Shown here: positions 37,372 through 46,890 of the stretch, piece after piece
Layout: every line of letters starts with the position of its first letter
Position numbering within the stretch: position 1 is the stretch's first letter
NCBI GenBank assembly: GCA_003094535.1
Contig: NATV01000104.1
Location: 16,171-80,170, forward strand
Source: a gamma proteobacterium symbiont of Ctena orbiculata
Lineage (GTDB): Bacteria; Pseudomonadota; Gammaproteobacteria; Chromatiales; Chromatiaceae
DNA length: 64,000 bases
Reading direction: 5' to 3'
Notes under the pieces: generated by a model
Told to the model about the DNA's origin: nothing
What the model saw: only the letters and a program-made list of their open reading frames with translations
Database searches by the model: none
Program-made: the position numbers and the translations under genes

Positions 37372-38118
37372 GTGGAACAGTTCACCCTTTTCGTGATTTC
37401 TCTTCTGGCCAACCTCTTTTCAGCCTTTTCGGGAGGAGGTGCGGGCCTGGTTCAGCTGCCGGCGCTGATTTTTCTTGGATTGCCCTTCGGTGTGGCCTTG
37501 GCGACCCATAAGGTCGCATCCGTCGCCTTGGGAATAGGGGCCACGGTCCGCCATCTCCGCGAGGGGGGACTGGAGCGTCAGTTCGTGATCTTCATGCTGA
37601 TCACAGGCCTCCCCGGGGTGGTGCTGGGAGCCAGCCTGATTCTCCAGGTGGCCGACAGACATGCCGAGGTGGCATTGGGCGTACTGACCCTGGGCCTGGG
37701 GATCTACTCCTATCTGAGTCCCAAGCTGGGCATCGAATACCATGCGATTCACCGTGACAGCGCCGGTTTTATGATCGGTGGCGTTGGGCTGTTTCTGATC
37801 GGGATCCTGAACGGCTCCCTGACCTCAGGCACCGGCCTCTTCGTTACCCTTTGGCTGGTGCGCTGGTTCGGTCTCGACTATCGGCGTGCGGTTGCCCACA
37901 CATTGGTCCTGGTTGGCGTCTTCTGGAACGGCAGCGGCGCGCTCACCCTCGGCATCCTCGGCGACATCCATTGGGCATGGATACCGGTACTGCTGATCGG
38001 TTCGCTGCTTGGCGGCTACCTGGGGGCGCACCTCTCCATCGCCAAGGGCAATCGTTGGATCAAGCGCGGTTTTGAGGTGGTTACGCTACTGATCGGCACA
38101 AAACTGGTGTTGGGCTAA
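37372..38118 (+). CDS. TauE/SafE-family permease
   Basis: A 248-residue membrane protein with about eight hydrophobic segments and the family's N-terminal GGGAGLVQLPALIFLG loop, repeated in degenerate form as GILNGSLTSGTGLFVTL in the second half. The TauE/SafE (DUF81) family exports sulfite, sulfoacetate or other anions; the substrate here is unknown. The start is GTG at 37372. It stands alone, divergent from the DUF4124 gene. Confidence 0.8.
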   Translation: MEQFTLFVISLLANLFSAFSGGGAGLVQLPALIFLGLPFGVALATHKVASVALGIGATVRHLREGGLERQFVIFMLITGLPGVVLGASLILQVADRHAEVALGVLTLGLGIYSYLSPKLGIEYHAIHRDSAGFMIGGVGLFLIGILNGSLTSGTGLFVTLWLVRWFGLDYRRAVAHTLVLVGVFWNGSGALTLGILGDIHWAWIPVLLIGSLLGGYLGAHLSIAKGNRWIKRGFEVVTLLIGTKLVLG

Positions 38119-38223
38119 TGCGGTTTTTGACTCTTCCCCAGATCTAGGCACCAGTAAAGTTGTTAGTAAGCAGGCCGCTATGGCACGCAAATTATCATTA
38201 TTCAATGTCAATCCATTTGCGGC

Positions 38224-38253
38224 ATTTTGCAGTGATTGGCGTCTATTTGCGGT
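38224..38253 (+). repeat. dispersed TTTGCG/TTGGCG/TTTGCG repeat (copy 3)
   Basis: The stretch TTTTGCAGTGATTGGCGTC followed by TATTTGCGGT repeats the core of the element at 26616-26653 with two or three changes. It lies in the 180-base gap between the convergent TauE-like and pyrE genes. Confidence 0.6.
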
Positions 38254-38298
38254 TTGAATATTTACTTATTGCGATCAGCTCGATCGGAGGAAGCGGAG

Positions 38299-38940
38299 TC
38301 ACACGCCATATTGATCCCGGTAGGCCTGGATGCGTTTCAGGGAGTCGCCGGTATGATCGCTCTCCTGCAGGTACTCGATCAGTTGTTCAAGACGCACGAT
38401 GGCGCTGACGGGCATGCCGTAGTCGCTCTCGACCTCCTGGATCGCCGAGCGCTCTCCCTGCCCACGCTCCTGCCGGTCGAGGGCGATAACAACCCCTGCC
38501 GGTTTCGCCTGCTGGGACTCGATGATATCGATCGACTCGCGCACCGAAGTGCCCGCGGATATGACATCGTCAATGATCAGGACTCTGCCCTCCAGGGCAT
38601 GGCCGACGATGACGCCGCCTTCGCCGTGATCTTTTGCCTCCTTTCGGTTGAAGGCATAGGGAATATCGATACCGTGCTTGTCGTAGAGAGCCGCGGCGGT
38701 CACCGCAGCCAGGGGGATGCCTTTATAGGCCGGGCCGTAAAGCAGGTCGAAGCTCAAGCCTGAGTCGACGATGGCCTGCGCATAGTAGCGTCCCAGGCGG
38801 GCCAGGCTGGCGCCGCTGTTGAACAGCCCGGCATTGAAGAAATAGGGACTGACGCGTCCGGACTTAAGGGTGAATTCACCAAACCTAAGCACCCCGACAT
38901 CGAGGGCAAAGCGTAAAAACTCCCGTTGATAATCCTGCAT
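38299..38940 (-). CDS. pyrE: orotate phosphoribosyltransferase
   Basis: A 213-residue type I PRTase that joins orotate to PRPP in pyrimidine synthesis. The PRPP-binding motif [14 protein letters not shown] is near residues 118-131; [14 protein letters not shown] binds orotate, and the flexible loop [14 protein letters not shown] covers the active site. The length and the neighbourhood (slmA, argB, coaBC) match gammaproteobacterial pyrE. Confidence 0.96.
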   Translation of the reverse strand: MQDYQREFLRFALDVGVLRFGEFTLKSGRVSPYFFNAGLFNSGASLARLGRYYAQAIVDSGLSFDLLYGPAYKGIPLAAVTAAALYDKHGIDIPYAFNRKEAKDHGEGGVIVGHALEGRVLIIDDVISAGTSVRESIDIIESQQAKPAGVVIALDRQERGQGERSAIQEVESDYGMPVSAIVRLEQLIEYLQESDHTGDSLKRIQAYRDQYGV

Positions 38941-39129
38941 GAATCGTTACCTGTTGAAAGCGATCGTGCATTGTACTTTTTTTCATCGGCTTTGACTAAG
39001 CAGAATGCGGTCTGTTTTACCTCCTGTTATACCCATTTCAGGGAATGCGTTGCCTATTTGAGACGGGGGAGGGGACTTGGCAACCGTTGATCCTTATAAT
39101 GCGGTGTCTTTATTCGTACAGAGGTGTTC

Positions 39130-40536
39130 GTGACTTCAGCCAACAGGCTTAGCGACTGGCTAAAGACCCTGGCTGTCTACTGGCAGCCGGGGGCGCGCAG
39201 TATGCTCTTCCTCGGCTTCTCCGCGGGACTGCCCCTGTTACTGGTCTTCGGTACCCTCTCATACTGGTTGCGGGAGGCGGGTGTCGAGCGGTCTACCATC
39301 GGATTTCTCAGTTGGGTCGCCCTTGCCTACGGCTTCAAATGGGCCTGGGCGCCACTGGTCGATCGGCTGAGGCTTCCCTGGCTGAGCGCAGGCCTTGGAC
39401 GCCGCCGCGCCTGGATGCTGCTTGCCCAGCTAGCGATCATCACCGGACTGTGTGGGCTCGCCTTCTCCGATCCTCTTCAGGGATTGCACGGTTTCGCGTT
39501 GCTGGCGCTGTTTGTCGCCTTCTCTTCGGCCACCCAGGATATCGCCATCGACGCCTATCGCATTGAACGGGCGGCTGTCAGGCTGCAGGGCGTCATGGCA
39601 GCCAACTACATGATCGGATACCGCATCGCAATGATCGTCAGCGGCGGCGGCGCCCTGGCGATCGCGCAGTGGGCAAGCCCGACGGAAACCGGCTACTATC
39701 TCAACGCCTGGATGTTCGCCTATCTGGCCATGGCCGGTCTGATGCTGGTGGGCGTGGTAACCGTATTGCTGATCGAGGAGCCCGATGTTCACCCCAATTC
39801 CGCCACCCTGGAACAGGAAGCGGTGGTGGATCGGATGATTGAACGCCAGCATTGGCTGCCCGGTGTGTTGCGCAGCTTCGGTGAATGGTTCTACGGTGCC
39901 GTGATCAGCCCCTTTGCCGATTTCATCCGTCGCTATCGATGGCATGCGGTGTTGATATTGGCCTTGATCGCCAGCTACCGGATTTCGGATGTGGTATTGG
40001 GGGTGATCTCCAACGTCTTCTATGTCGATCTGGGTTTCAGCAAGCGGGAGGTGGCCATTGTGGCCAACGTTCTCGGGGTGGCCATGACCCTGCTCGGTGC
40101 CGTTCTCGGAGGGATGTTGGTGACCCGGGTGGGGGTGATGCGCATTCTTTTGGTGGGTGGCATATTGGCCGCAGCAACCAACCTGCTGTTTGCCTGGCTG
40201 GCCGGTGTCGGTCACAACCTGATCATGTTGGCCCTGGTCATTGCGGCGGACAATCTGAGTGCGGGTCTTGCGACCGCGGCATTTATCGCCTATCTCTCCA
40301 GTCTCACCAACGTATCCTATTCGGCGACACAATATGCGCTGTTCAGCTCGGTGATGTTGCTGCTGCCTAAGTTCATCGGCGGCTTCTCCGGTGTGATTGT
40401 GGATGCCTTGGGCTATGTGAGTTTCTTTCTCATTACAGCAACCATGGGTATTCCTGTATTGATTCTTATTCTAATCGCCATGCGCTACCTGCCGCCGAGC
40501 AGGTTGCCGGATCGCGATCCGGGCGCAGTCAGTTGA
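39130..40536 (+). CDS. AmpG-like MFS permease
   Basis: A 468-residue major facilitator with about 12-14 membrane helices. It matches the AmpG muropeptide permease family: FLGFSAGLPLLLVFGTLSYWLRE, FKWAWAPLVDRL and ATQDIAIDAYRIE. AmpG imports GlcNAc-anhydroMurNAc peptides for cell-wall recycling. The open frame starts at a GTG at 39124, but AGAGG at 39119-39123 points to the GTG at 39130. No ampD or ampR gene is nearby, so the assignment rests on sequence alone. Confidence 0.82.
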   Translation: MTSANRLSDWLKTLAVYWQPGARSMLFLGFSAGLPLLLVFGTLSYWLREAGVERSTIGFLSWVALAYGFKWAWAPLVDRLRLPWLSAGLGRRRAWMLLAQLAIITGLCGLAFSDPLQGLHGFALLALFVAFSSATQDIAIDAYRIERAAVRLQGVMAANYMIGYRIAMIVSGGGALAIAQWASPTETGYYLNAWMFAYLAMAGLMLVGVVTVLLIEEPDVHPNSATLEQEAVVDRMIERQHWLPGVLRSFGEWFYGAVISPFADFIRRYRWHAVLILALIASYRISDVVLGVISNVFYVDLGFSKREVAIVANVLGVAMTLLGAVLGGMLVTRVGVMRILLVGGILAAATNLLFAWLAGVGHNLIMLALVIAADNLSAGLATAAFIAYLSSLTNVSYSATQYALFSSVMLLLPKFIGGFSGVIVDALGYVSFFLITATMGIPVLILILIAMRYLPPSRLPDRDPGAVS

Positions 40537-40583
40537 GGGTCATGCAGGGTTAGTTGTATGGTTTACGGCTTAGGAATATATGA

Positions 40584-41264
40584 ATGATTGAACAAAGCAG
40601 CTATCTTGCCGCTTTTGTCGTCGGACTGCTCGGTGGCGGACACTGTGTCGGAATGTGCGGGGGCATAGTCGGCGCACTGACTTTCGGCCTGCCCGCGCCG
40701 GTACAGAGTCGCCTGATTAACACTTTTCCCTATCAGTTGGGGTATAACCTGGGTCGTGTCACCAGTTATGTGGTGGCGGGTGCGATCATGGGAGGGCTGG
40801 GTGTTTTATTGACCCAGGCGGTGCCGGTCTTTATTGCGCAGCAGGTATTATTGGCGATTGCCGGTGTCTTTATGATCCTGCTTGGGCTTTACCTGGGAGG
40901 CTGGTGGACAGGACTGTCCAGAATCGAACGTTTGGGGAACCTGTTGTGGACCAAGATCGAACCCTTTGCACGCAGGCTGTTGCCGGTAAAGACACCCGGT
41001 CAGGCATGGATTCTTGGGCTGGTCTGGGGCTGGATACCCTGTGGCTTGGTCTACAGTATGCTGGTTTGGACGGTATCGGCGGGAAGTGTTGCCAAGGGAG
41101 CCGGCCTGATGCTGGCATTTGGTCTCGGCACGCTGCCCAATCTTTTCGTCATGGGTATACTGGCCGGCAGCATTGCACGCTGGCTTAAGGATATCCGGGT
41201 CAGGAGAGCTGCAGGGTTGACTGTAATCCTGTTTGGGATCCTTACCCTGGTCAGGGCTTTATGA
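40584..41264 (+). CDS. SafE/DsbD-like membrane protein
   Basis: A 226-residue protein with six or seven membrane segments and a conserved GGGHCVGMCGGIVGA motif near residues 18-32, repeated as GWIPCGLVYSMLV in the second half. This cysteine pattern is found in the TauE/SafE-like family often placed near cytochrome oxidase maturation genes, where metal or thiol transport is suspected. It lies 47 bases after the AmpG-like gene on the same strand. No cco genes are in the window. Confidence 0.72.
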   Translation: MIEQSSYLAAFVVGLLGGGHCVGMCGGIVGALTFGLPAPVQSRLINTFPYQLGYNLGRVTSYVVAGAIMGGLGVLLTQAVPVFIAQQVLLAIAGVFMILLGLYLGGWWTGLSRIERLGNLLWTKIEPFARRLLPVKTPGQAWILGLVWGWIPCGLVYSMLVWTVSAGSVAKGAGLMLAFGLGTLPNLFVMGILAGSIARWLKDIRVRRAAGLTVILFGILTLVRAL

Positions 41265-41333
41265 ACGCCTAGCCCGCTCTCCCGAGGGGGCTGTGAACCG
41301 CCCTGCTCAGAAGAGGGTGCGGACAACAGCTTA

Positions 41334-41777
41334 TCAGTCGATATAGAAATCCTGTGAGAGTTTCGCCGAGTAGTAGCGGGTTTCCCCTTTAGGTTGAACC
41401 TGAATCTCGAAGTTCAGCGTCTCCTGGTCGGCAATGCGAAACTCACCGATGTAGTAGATGGCGTCGCCTTCGATGATCTTTCTCATCGGAATGCTGATCA
41501 ACTGACCCCGTATATTATTAGCCTTCGCTAAAATCACGGCCTCTGAGGACCGACCCGTGGTTCCCTCAACCGACTTGATCACGCTTACGTTCAGCATGCC
41601 CCGGTATTTGCTGCGTTGAATACCGTATTGCCTGGCGATTGCGGGTTCAAGGGATGCGCTGGGGATGGCGTTATGGTGAATGGTGAAACCGGGCACGCTG
41701 GTGCTGTTTTCCGCCCAGCTCACCATGGTCGTTAAAAGCAGGGTAAAGAATAGAACAACAGATTTTGTATAAGACAT
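41334..41777 (-). CDS. DUF4426 secreted protein
   Basis: A 147-residue exported protein: signal peptide to about residue 22, then FTIHHNAIPSASLEPAIARQYGIQRSKYRG-type DUF4426 features and a mostly beta chain. The function is unknown. In pseudomonads a DUF4426 gene follows the proC-yggT-met cluster; here it lies downstream of that same cluster with the dynamin-like gene between. The gap of 347 bases on its 5' side should carry its promoter. Confidence 0.75.
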   Translation of the reverse strand: MSYTKSVVLFFTLLLTTMVSWAENSTSVPGFTIHHNAIPSASLEPAIARQYGIQRSKYRGMLNVSVIKSVEGTTGRSSEAVILAKANNIRGQLISIPMRKIIEGDAIYYIGEFRIADQETLNFEIQVQPKGETRYYSAKLSQDFYID

Positions 41778-42124
41778 AGAGAGACCCCTCCTAGAATCAG
41801 ATGCCGGTCTGTATGGCCGGTCTTTGTTGTAGTTTCAGTGTAGACGATCAGTGGGACCGGGTGAAGTGGCTGAAGCACAAGGGAGAAGCGGGCAGTTCTG
41901 AACAACGTATTGTTTGGTACAAATTAAATGTCGTTCAAGGCGTTGCCTGGCTGGTGGGCCAGTGACAGCATCCGGCTAGGATCGGGATCCGCCGGCGGAA
42001 AGCACCGGCCAGCTCGGTAAATGAGTTGGAGACAGGCGGATGTAACTAACTGTTTATATAAAAAACAGCAAGTTATCCTACAATATTAAAGTCAATTAAT
42101 TACTATTCGTGGCTCTCTATTGTC
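41778..42124. other. intergenic region with a GC-rich structured core
   Basis: A 347-base gap between two minus-strand genes. Its flanks are AT-rich, but about 41935-42030 is GC-rich with several short inverted repeats (for example CTGGC and GCCAG near 41948-41963, and CCGGC pairs near 41990-42015). No gene is seen. A small RNA or a structured 5' leader of the DUF4426 gene is possible; nothing proves it. Confidence 0.35.
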
Positions 42125-44101
42125 TCAGGAGACATTTTGCGACACCAACTTGGGTTTCTGACGCTGGCTCCCATGCAAGGGTCGGTTGTTGCTGATCCGG
42201 TTGGACATGTTGCGCAGCGCGGTTAACTGCCGCGCCAACTCGGTATACTGCTCCTGCAGTTCAAGGATGCGATATTGCAGCGTGTTGCGGGACTGTCCGA
42301 TCTTCTGCAGGTTGTTGAGGCGTTTCTCCATCATCTCCTTGTGATCCTTGATCTGCATGACCAGGGGTTCAAGGGCGCTCACTATCCATTGATTGATCTC
42401 ATTGTCGGCGCGAAAGAAGATGTCGCGGGCACGCTTGACCAGTGCCGAGAAGAAGCGCTTGACGACGAAATTCTGCTCCATCATCGCGGTAACCGGGCTG
42501 TTCCTGAAGATCTCCGCTTCCTGATGCAGCAGTTCCAGTTCGACGCGGTACTTTACGATGGAGAACATCTTTGGCTGTACCACGGCGAAACCGTGCTCGT
42601 TTTGAAACTTCCGATAGATGGAGCGGATCAGTTTCCGTGTCTGTTCGCTCTGGTTCACGACCTGTAGCATGGTGCGGCGTGTCTCCTCGAACAGATTCTT
42701 CATCGAGGACTTCATGCCACTGGTCGTCCAGCTGTTGGTCATCTCCTTTCTGCAGCGTTTGATGGTCTCGTCGAGCAGATTCAGGCTGAGGATCTCCGAT
42801 AACATGTCCGCCTGCTGCTTAAGCTGTTTCCTGCTCTGTTGGAAGGTTTCGACATCGCGTAGGTACTGGGCCTGTTCGCTGCGGGTCTTCTCCATCAGGT
42901 TGTTGATGACATCGTCGCTCTTGTCGCTCAACTCCTCCAACTCTTCGAGCTGGTATTTGGTCTCGTTCAGCTTGCCCGACAGCATGCTGCGGCTGTTGTC
43001 CAGCATCTGCCCGACATCGGAGCTGATGGTGTCGAGAATGATCTGCTGTTTGATGTTGACCACGTCCTGACCCAGGTAGTTCTCCAGGTCCAGCAAGCCG
43101 CTCTTGTCCAGCAGTTCGGGTTCACTCTTGATCTTGGCCAGCAGACCTTTCTGCGCGGAAATGGGAAAGACCGCATTGGCTTCCACCCCCAGCATATCGG
43201 CGGTGGAGTTCTGCTGATTGCTGATGGCGCCGTGGATGTCCTCGTGCTCGCGCAGGTCATCCCACAGGGTATCGATCTTGTTCAGCACGACCATCAGGCC
43301 GCGTTGGCGTCCGCTCTGAAAACCCTTCACATGGTGCTGCCAGATCTCCATGTCGCTGCGGGTCACACCGGTATCGGCACCGAGCACGAACAATACCGCT
43401 TGGGCTGTCGGCAGCATGTTCAAGGTCAGTTCGGGCTCCGATCCCAAGGCGTTCAATCCCGGCGTGTCGAGAATGATCAGACCCTTTTTCAACATTTCGT
43501 GGGGGAAGCTGATCATGGCATGGCGCCACTTGGGTATCTCGACGGTTTCGGGCGGCTCTGCCTGATGGGGATGCAGATCCTGGCTGTAGAGTCCGAGATG
43601 CTTGGCATCCTCCAGTGGGACGGTTTTCGTCTGTACGACCTCATTCAAGGCGGCCTGCATCTGCTCTACCGAGTCGACCTCCAGGGGATAGTGAACCCAC
43701 TGCTTGGTATCGTGCCGCAACTGGGTCAGGGTGGCCTCCTGCAGGCGCGTCTCGATGGGCAGGAGCCGTACATAGGCCTCGTTGCGCACATCGTCGTAGA
43801 AGATCTCGGTGGGGCACATGGTGGTGCGGCCGGCATCGGAGGGGAGCAGACGCCTTCCGTAGTCGGCGAAGAAGATGGCGTTGATCAGTTCGGTCTTGCC
43901 GCGGGAAAACTCCGCGACAAAGGCGATGGTGAGCTTGTCACCCTTGAGCGTGGTCAGAGTATGTTCAATGCGCTGTTGAATGTCCGCCGAGGACATTCCA
44001 TTCTCTTCCAGCCAGGGGCCGTATTCCTCAATGGTGTTTATAACATCTGTTTTCCACTGTTCGTAAGCCTGTAACTGTTCTTCAAATCTTACTTTTTCCA
44101 T
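42125..44101 (-). CDS. dynamin-family GTPase
   Basis: A 658-residue protein with a large GTPase domain at about 55-340: G1 AEFSRGKT at 63-70, G2 threonines at 93-94, G3 DTPG at 212-215 and G4 NKID at 274-277. The remainder (about 350-650) is mostly helical and rich in Glu, Gln, Lys and Arg, consistent with the stalk of bacterial dynamin-like proteins. No clear membrane helix is present, and there is no paired second dynamin gene as is seen in some bacteria. Dynamin-like GTPases remodel membranes. It is a single gene between yggU and the DUF4426 gene. Confidence 0.8.
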   Translation of the reverse strand: MEKVRFEEQLQAYEQWKTDVINTIEEYGPWLEENGMSSADIQQRIEHTLTTLKGDKLTIAFVAEFSRGKTELINAIFFADYGRRLLPSDAGRTTMCPTEIFYDDVRNEAYVRLLPIETRLQEATLTQLRHDTKQWVHYPLEVDSVEQMQAALNEVVQTKTVPLEDAKHLGLYSQDLHPHQAEPPETVEIPKWRHAMISFPHEMLKKGLIILDTPGLNALGSEPELTLNMLPTAQAVLFVLGADTGVTRSDMEIWQHHVKGFQSGRQRGLMVVLNKIDTLWDDLREHEDIHGAISNQQNSTADMLGVEANAVFPISAQKGLLAKIKSEPELLDKSGLLDLENYLGQDVVNIKQQIILDTISSDVGQMLDNSRSMLSGKLNETKYQLEELEELSDKSDDVINNLMEKTRSEQAQYLRDVETFQQSRKQLKQQADMLSEILSLNLLDETIKRCRKEMTNSWTTSGMKSSMKNLFEETRRTMLQVVNQSEQTRKLIRSIYRKFQNEHGFAVVQPKMFSIVKYRVELELLHQEAEIFRNSPVTAMMEQNFVVKRFFSALVKRARDIFFRADNEINQWIVSALEPLVMQIKDHKEMMEKRLNNLQKIGQSRNTLQYRILELQEQYTELARQLTALRNMSNRISNNRPLHGSQRQKPKLVSQNVS

Positions 44102-44208
44102 GCCGTTGCCCCAAAAATATTTTTTAGCTGTAACAGACTCTTAACTCTTTTTTTCAGTGCTCCCGCAATAATACGCGAGGAGTCTCCTCGGCGCCATACG
44201 CGGGTCTC

Positions 44209-44502
44209 TCAATTTTCAATCTCTATCGGCAGTTTTCGGGGGGACTTTAACCGTAAACGCTTACTGCGAGAGCTTTTTCCGGAGATCAGCTCGACCTGGG
44301 AGGCGGGGAGGCCGAAGGCCTTGGCAATGAATTTCAGCAGCTGGGCGTTGGCCTTGCCGTCGACGGGGGGTGCCGTGATCGCAACCTTGTACGCATTTTC
44401 GCCGTAGGGGCCGAGAAACGCATCCCTGGACGCCCTGGGCTGGATATGCAGGTTGAGAATCAGGTCATCCCGATCCCAGCGGTACCATTTCACTAGGGTC
44501 AA
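44209..44502 (-). CDS. yggU: YggU/DUF167 family protein
   Basis: A 97-residue DUF167 protein with LNLHIQPRASRDAFLGPYG and ITAPPVDGKANAQLLKFIAKAFGLP, the family's core, and a basic SGKSSRSKRLRL tail. The role is unknown. The frame begins at TTG (44502), with an in-frame GTG at 44493; neither has a clear ribosome site. It follows yggT by 21 bases, the usual proC-yggT-yggU order. Confidence 0.9.
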   Translation of the reverse strand: MTLVKWYRWDRDDLILNLHIQPRASRDAFLGPYGENAYKVAITAPPVDGKANAQLLKFIAKAFGLPASQVELISGKSSRSKRLRLKSPRKLPIEIEN

Positions 44503-44523
44503 CTGGATGCGTGTTAGCAGGCC

Positions 44524-45099
44524 CTAAAAGGGACTGCTGGTGATCTGCAGCAGGGGCGGGATCAGGAGCATCTTCAGCAGGATCAGGCCGATGATCACCA
44601 GCATGGGGGAGAGATCGATTCCCCCCGTCGGGGGAAGTATCTTCTGTGCCGGCGTCAGCAGAGGGGATGTCAGACTGTAGAGCAGTGAGACCGCCGGGTT
44701 GTAGCTCCCGGGATTCACCCAGCTGAGGATCACCTGAATCAATATCCCGAAGAGATAGATATTGATCAGCAGTTCCACCAGTTCCGGTATCGCCCATATG
44801 AGCGGGGTGATCAGGCTTATGTTGCCGCCGCTGATAGAGATGATGATCAACAGTTCAACCGCCTTGAGTAGCCAGGCAAGCAGCAGCGAGGAGAGGTCTA
44901 TGCCGCCGAAACCGGGAATGATCCGCCGCAGCGGTTTCAACGGCGGATTGGTCACTTTCACCAGAAACTGGGAGATCGGATTGTAGAAGTCGGCCCGCAC
45001 CAGCTGCAGCAGGAAACGCAGCAGTATCGCCAGGAGATAGAGCCCGAACAGGGTCTGCACCAGAAAGACGACGGGGTTGGTCAGGTAGCTGCTGCCCAT
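44524..45099 (-). CDS. yggT: YggT family membrane protein
   Basis: A 191-residue protein with two repeats, each with two membrane helices and a PNPAVSLLYSLTSPLLTPAQK-like or NPISQFLVKVTNPPLKPLR-like loop, as in YggT proteins. The family is linked to osmotic stress and cell-division context in other bacteria, without a clear mechanism. The ATG overlaps the proC stop (TAATG). Confidence 0.92.
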   Translation of the reverse strand: MGSSYLTNPVVFLVQTLFGLYLLAILLRFLLQLVRADFYNPISQFLVKVTNPPLKPLRRIIPGFGGIDLSSLLLAWLLKAVELLIIISISGGNISLITPLIWAIPELVELLINIYLFGILIQVILSWVNPGSYNPAVSLLYSLTSPLLTPAQKILPPTGGIDLSPMLVIIGLILLKMLLIPPLLQITSSPF

Positions 45100-45926
45100 T
45101 ATCGCTCTCCCAGCATCTCGGAGAGTTCGATGGAACGCTCCATGGCGCCCTGCAGGGCCTTGTCGAACAGGGTTCGGATATCACCCTCTTCAAGGATCCC
45201 CAGGGCGCGTTCGGTGGTGCCGCCGGGGGATGTGACCTTCTCTCTGAGCAGTGCAGGGGAGTCACTGCTCTCCAGTGCCATGCGGGCGGCGCCGAGGGCT
45301 GTCTGCAAGGTCAGCAGACGGGCGGTATCGTCATCCAGCCCCATCTGCCGGGCGGATGTCTCGATCGCCTCCATGACGAGAAAGAAGTAGGCGGGTCCGC
45401 TGCCGGAAACGGCTGTAACCGCATCCATCTGAGATTCATTCTCAACCCAGCGTGTCACACCCACGGCACGCAGTATGCTTTCGGCCTGGCTGCGCTGTGC
45501 TTCGGTTACCGCGGACCCGGCGTGCAGGCCCGTGGCACCGGACTGAATCATCGCCGGGGTGTTCGGCATGCTGCGAACCAGGGGCACACCGCCGCCCAGC
45601 CACTCCTGGAGGGCAGACTCCCTGACCCCGGCAACGATAGAGATCACCAGCGGCTTTACCTGCTGTATGCTTTGCGCCAGCGCCTGCGCCACCTGCTTGA
45701 GCACCTGGGGTTTGATGGCCAGCACCACCACATCGGCTCCAGTGATTGCGGCGTTGTTGTCGGTTTGGGTGTGCACGCCGCAGCGGGCGGCCAGATTCGC
45801 CAGCTTGTCAGTGTCCGGATCGCTGACCGTGATACTGGCCTTGTCATAACCGTCGGCGATCAAGCCGCTTATCAGGCTGGTGGCCATGTTGCCGCCACCG
45901 ATGAACGTAATGTTGTTGTTACTCAT
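45099..45926 (-). CDS. proC: pyrroline-5-carboxylate reductase
   Basis: A 275-residue NAD(P)H enzyme for the last step of proline synthesis. It starts MSNNNITFIGGGNMATSLI with the Rossmann glycine loop, and carries MPNTPAMIQSGATGL and the C-terminal signature VTSPGGTTERALGILEEG. The frame continues to 45953, but the start at 45926 gives the normal N-terminus. It follows yggS by 30 bases. Confidence 0.95.
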   Translation of the reverse strand: MSNNNITFIGGGNMATSLISGLIADGYDKASITVSDPDTDKLANLAARCGVHTQTDNNAAITGADVVVLAIKPQVLKQVAQALAQSIQQVKPLVISIVAGVRESALQEWLGGGVPLVRSMPNTPAMIQSGATGLHAGSAVTEAQRSQAESILRAVGVTRWVENESQMDAVTAVSGSGPAYFFLVMEAIETSARQMGLDDDTARLLTLQTALGAARMALESSDSPALLREKVTSPGGTTERALGILEEGDIRTLFDKALQGAMERSIELSEMLGER

Positions 45927-45956
45927 GCCCTCACTTACCTTGGATGGGTGCAAACC

Positions 45957-46691
45957 TCATTGATTATACTGTCGCGGACCGAAAATTGCGGTGCCGATTC
46001 TGATGATTGTGGCGCCCTCCGCAATGGCGGCTTCGAGATCCTCCGACATCCCCATGGAAAGGGTATCCAGCGGTGTCTCTGCACGCGTAAGCTCATCACG
46101 CAGCAATCTTAACCGCTCGAAGGGTCGATGTTGAGCAGTTTCCTCCGCGCCAGGCGCCGGGATTGTCATCAACCCCCGAATCCGTAGATTGGGGAGCTTG
46201 GTATAGGCCTCGAACTCCTCGCGCAATGCCTCCTCGCTGTAACCATCCTTGCTCGTCTCGCCACTGGTGTTGACCTGCAGACAGACATTCAACGGCGGCA
46301 GATCAGGGGGGCGCTGATCATTCAGGCGGATGGCGTGCTTGAGACTTGCCAGGCTGTGGACCCAATCGAAGTTTTCCGCAATCGGCCTGGTCTTGTTGCT
46401 TTGGATGCGGCCGATGAAGTGCCACTCCAATTCTCTGTCCCGCAGCCGGTCGATTTTCTGCAACGCTTCCTGGAGATAGCTCTCGCCGAAACCGCGCTGT
46501 CCGAGATCGGCCAGCGAGGCGATCTCCTCCATGCCCTTGGTTTTGCTGACAGCGAGCAAATTCACGCCGCCGGCTGTGCGATCGCATGCCGCTTCCGCTT
46601 TTCGTATGCGGTTCAATACGCGCTGATAGCGCTGTTGAAGCGTATTTGGGTCAGGGTCTGTCACACTTGATGGGTCTGTTGATTGCTGCAC
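45957..46691 (-). CDS. yggS: PLP homeostasis protein YggS
   Basis: A 244-residue PLP-binding protein of the PLPBP/YggS family, which buffers free pyridoxal phosphate. The PLP lysine is in LLAVSKTKG, and GFGESYLQEALQK, WHFIGRIQSNKTRPI and SMGMSEDLEAAIAEGATIIRIGTAIFG are signature blocks. The likely start is GTG at 46691. It diverges from pilT across 199 bases, the same arrangement as in Pseudomonas. Confidence 0.94.
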   Translation of the reverse strand: MQQSTDPSSVTDPDPNTLQQRYQRVLNRIRKAEAACDRTAGGVNLLAVSKTKGMEEIASLADLGQRGFGESYLQEALQKIDRLRDRELEWHFIGRIQSNKTRPIAENFDWVHSLASLKHAIRLNDQRPPDLPPLNVCLQVNTSGETSKDGYSEEALREEFEAYTKLPNLRIRGLMTIPAPGAEETAQHRPFERLRLLRDELTRAETPLDTLSMGMSEDLEAAIAEGATIIRIGTAIFGPRQYNQ

Positions 46692-46890
46692 TATCCTGCA
46701 AAGTGAGGTCTGGTTGGTGTCATTTCAAGTTAAATTTTAACCGCAACGCGGCTAAACTTATCTATTTTTGGGACGATAGCTATGAAAAGTGCAAATCTAA
46801 GGATAGGTTAGTGCCATCATCGCTGAACATCGCTAAAGTGTATACCGGGCGACTCGTCAAGTGTCTTTAGAATTTCAAATGGGGGAATGA

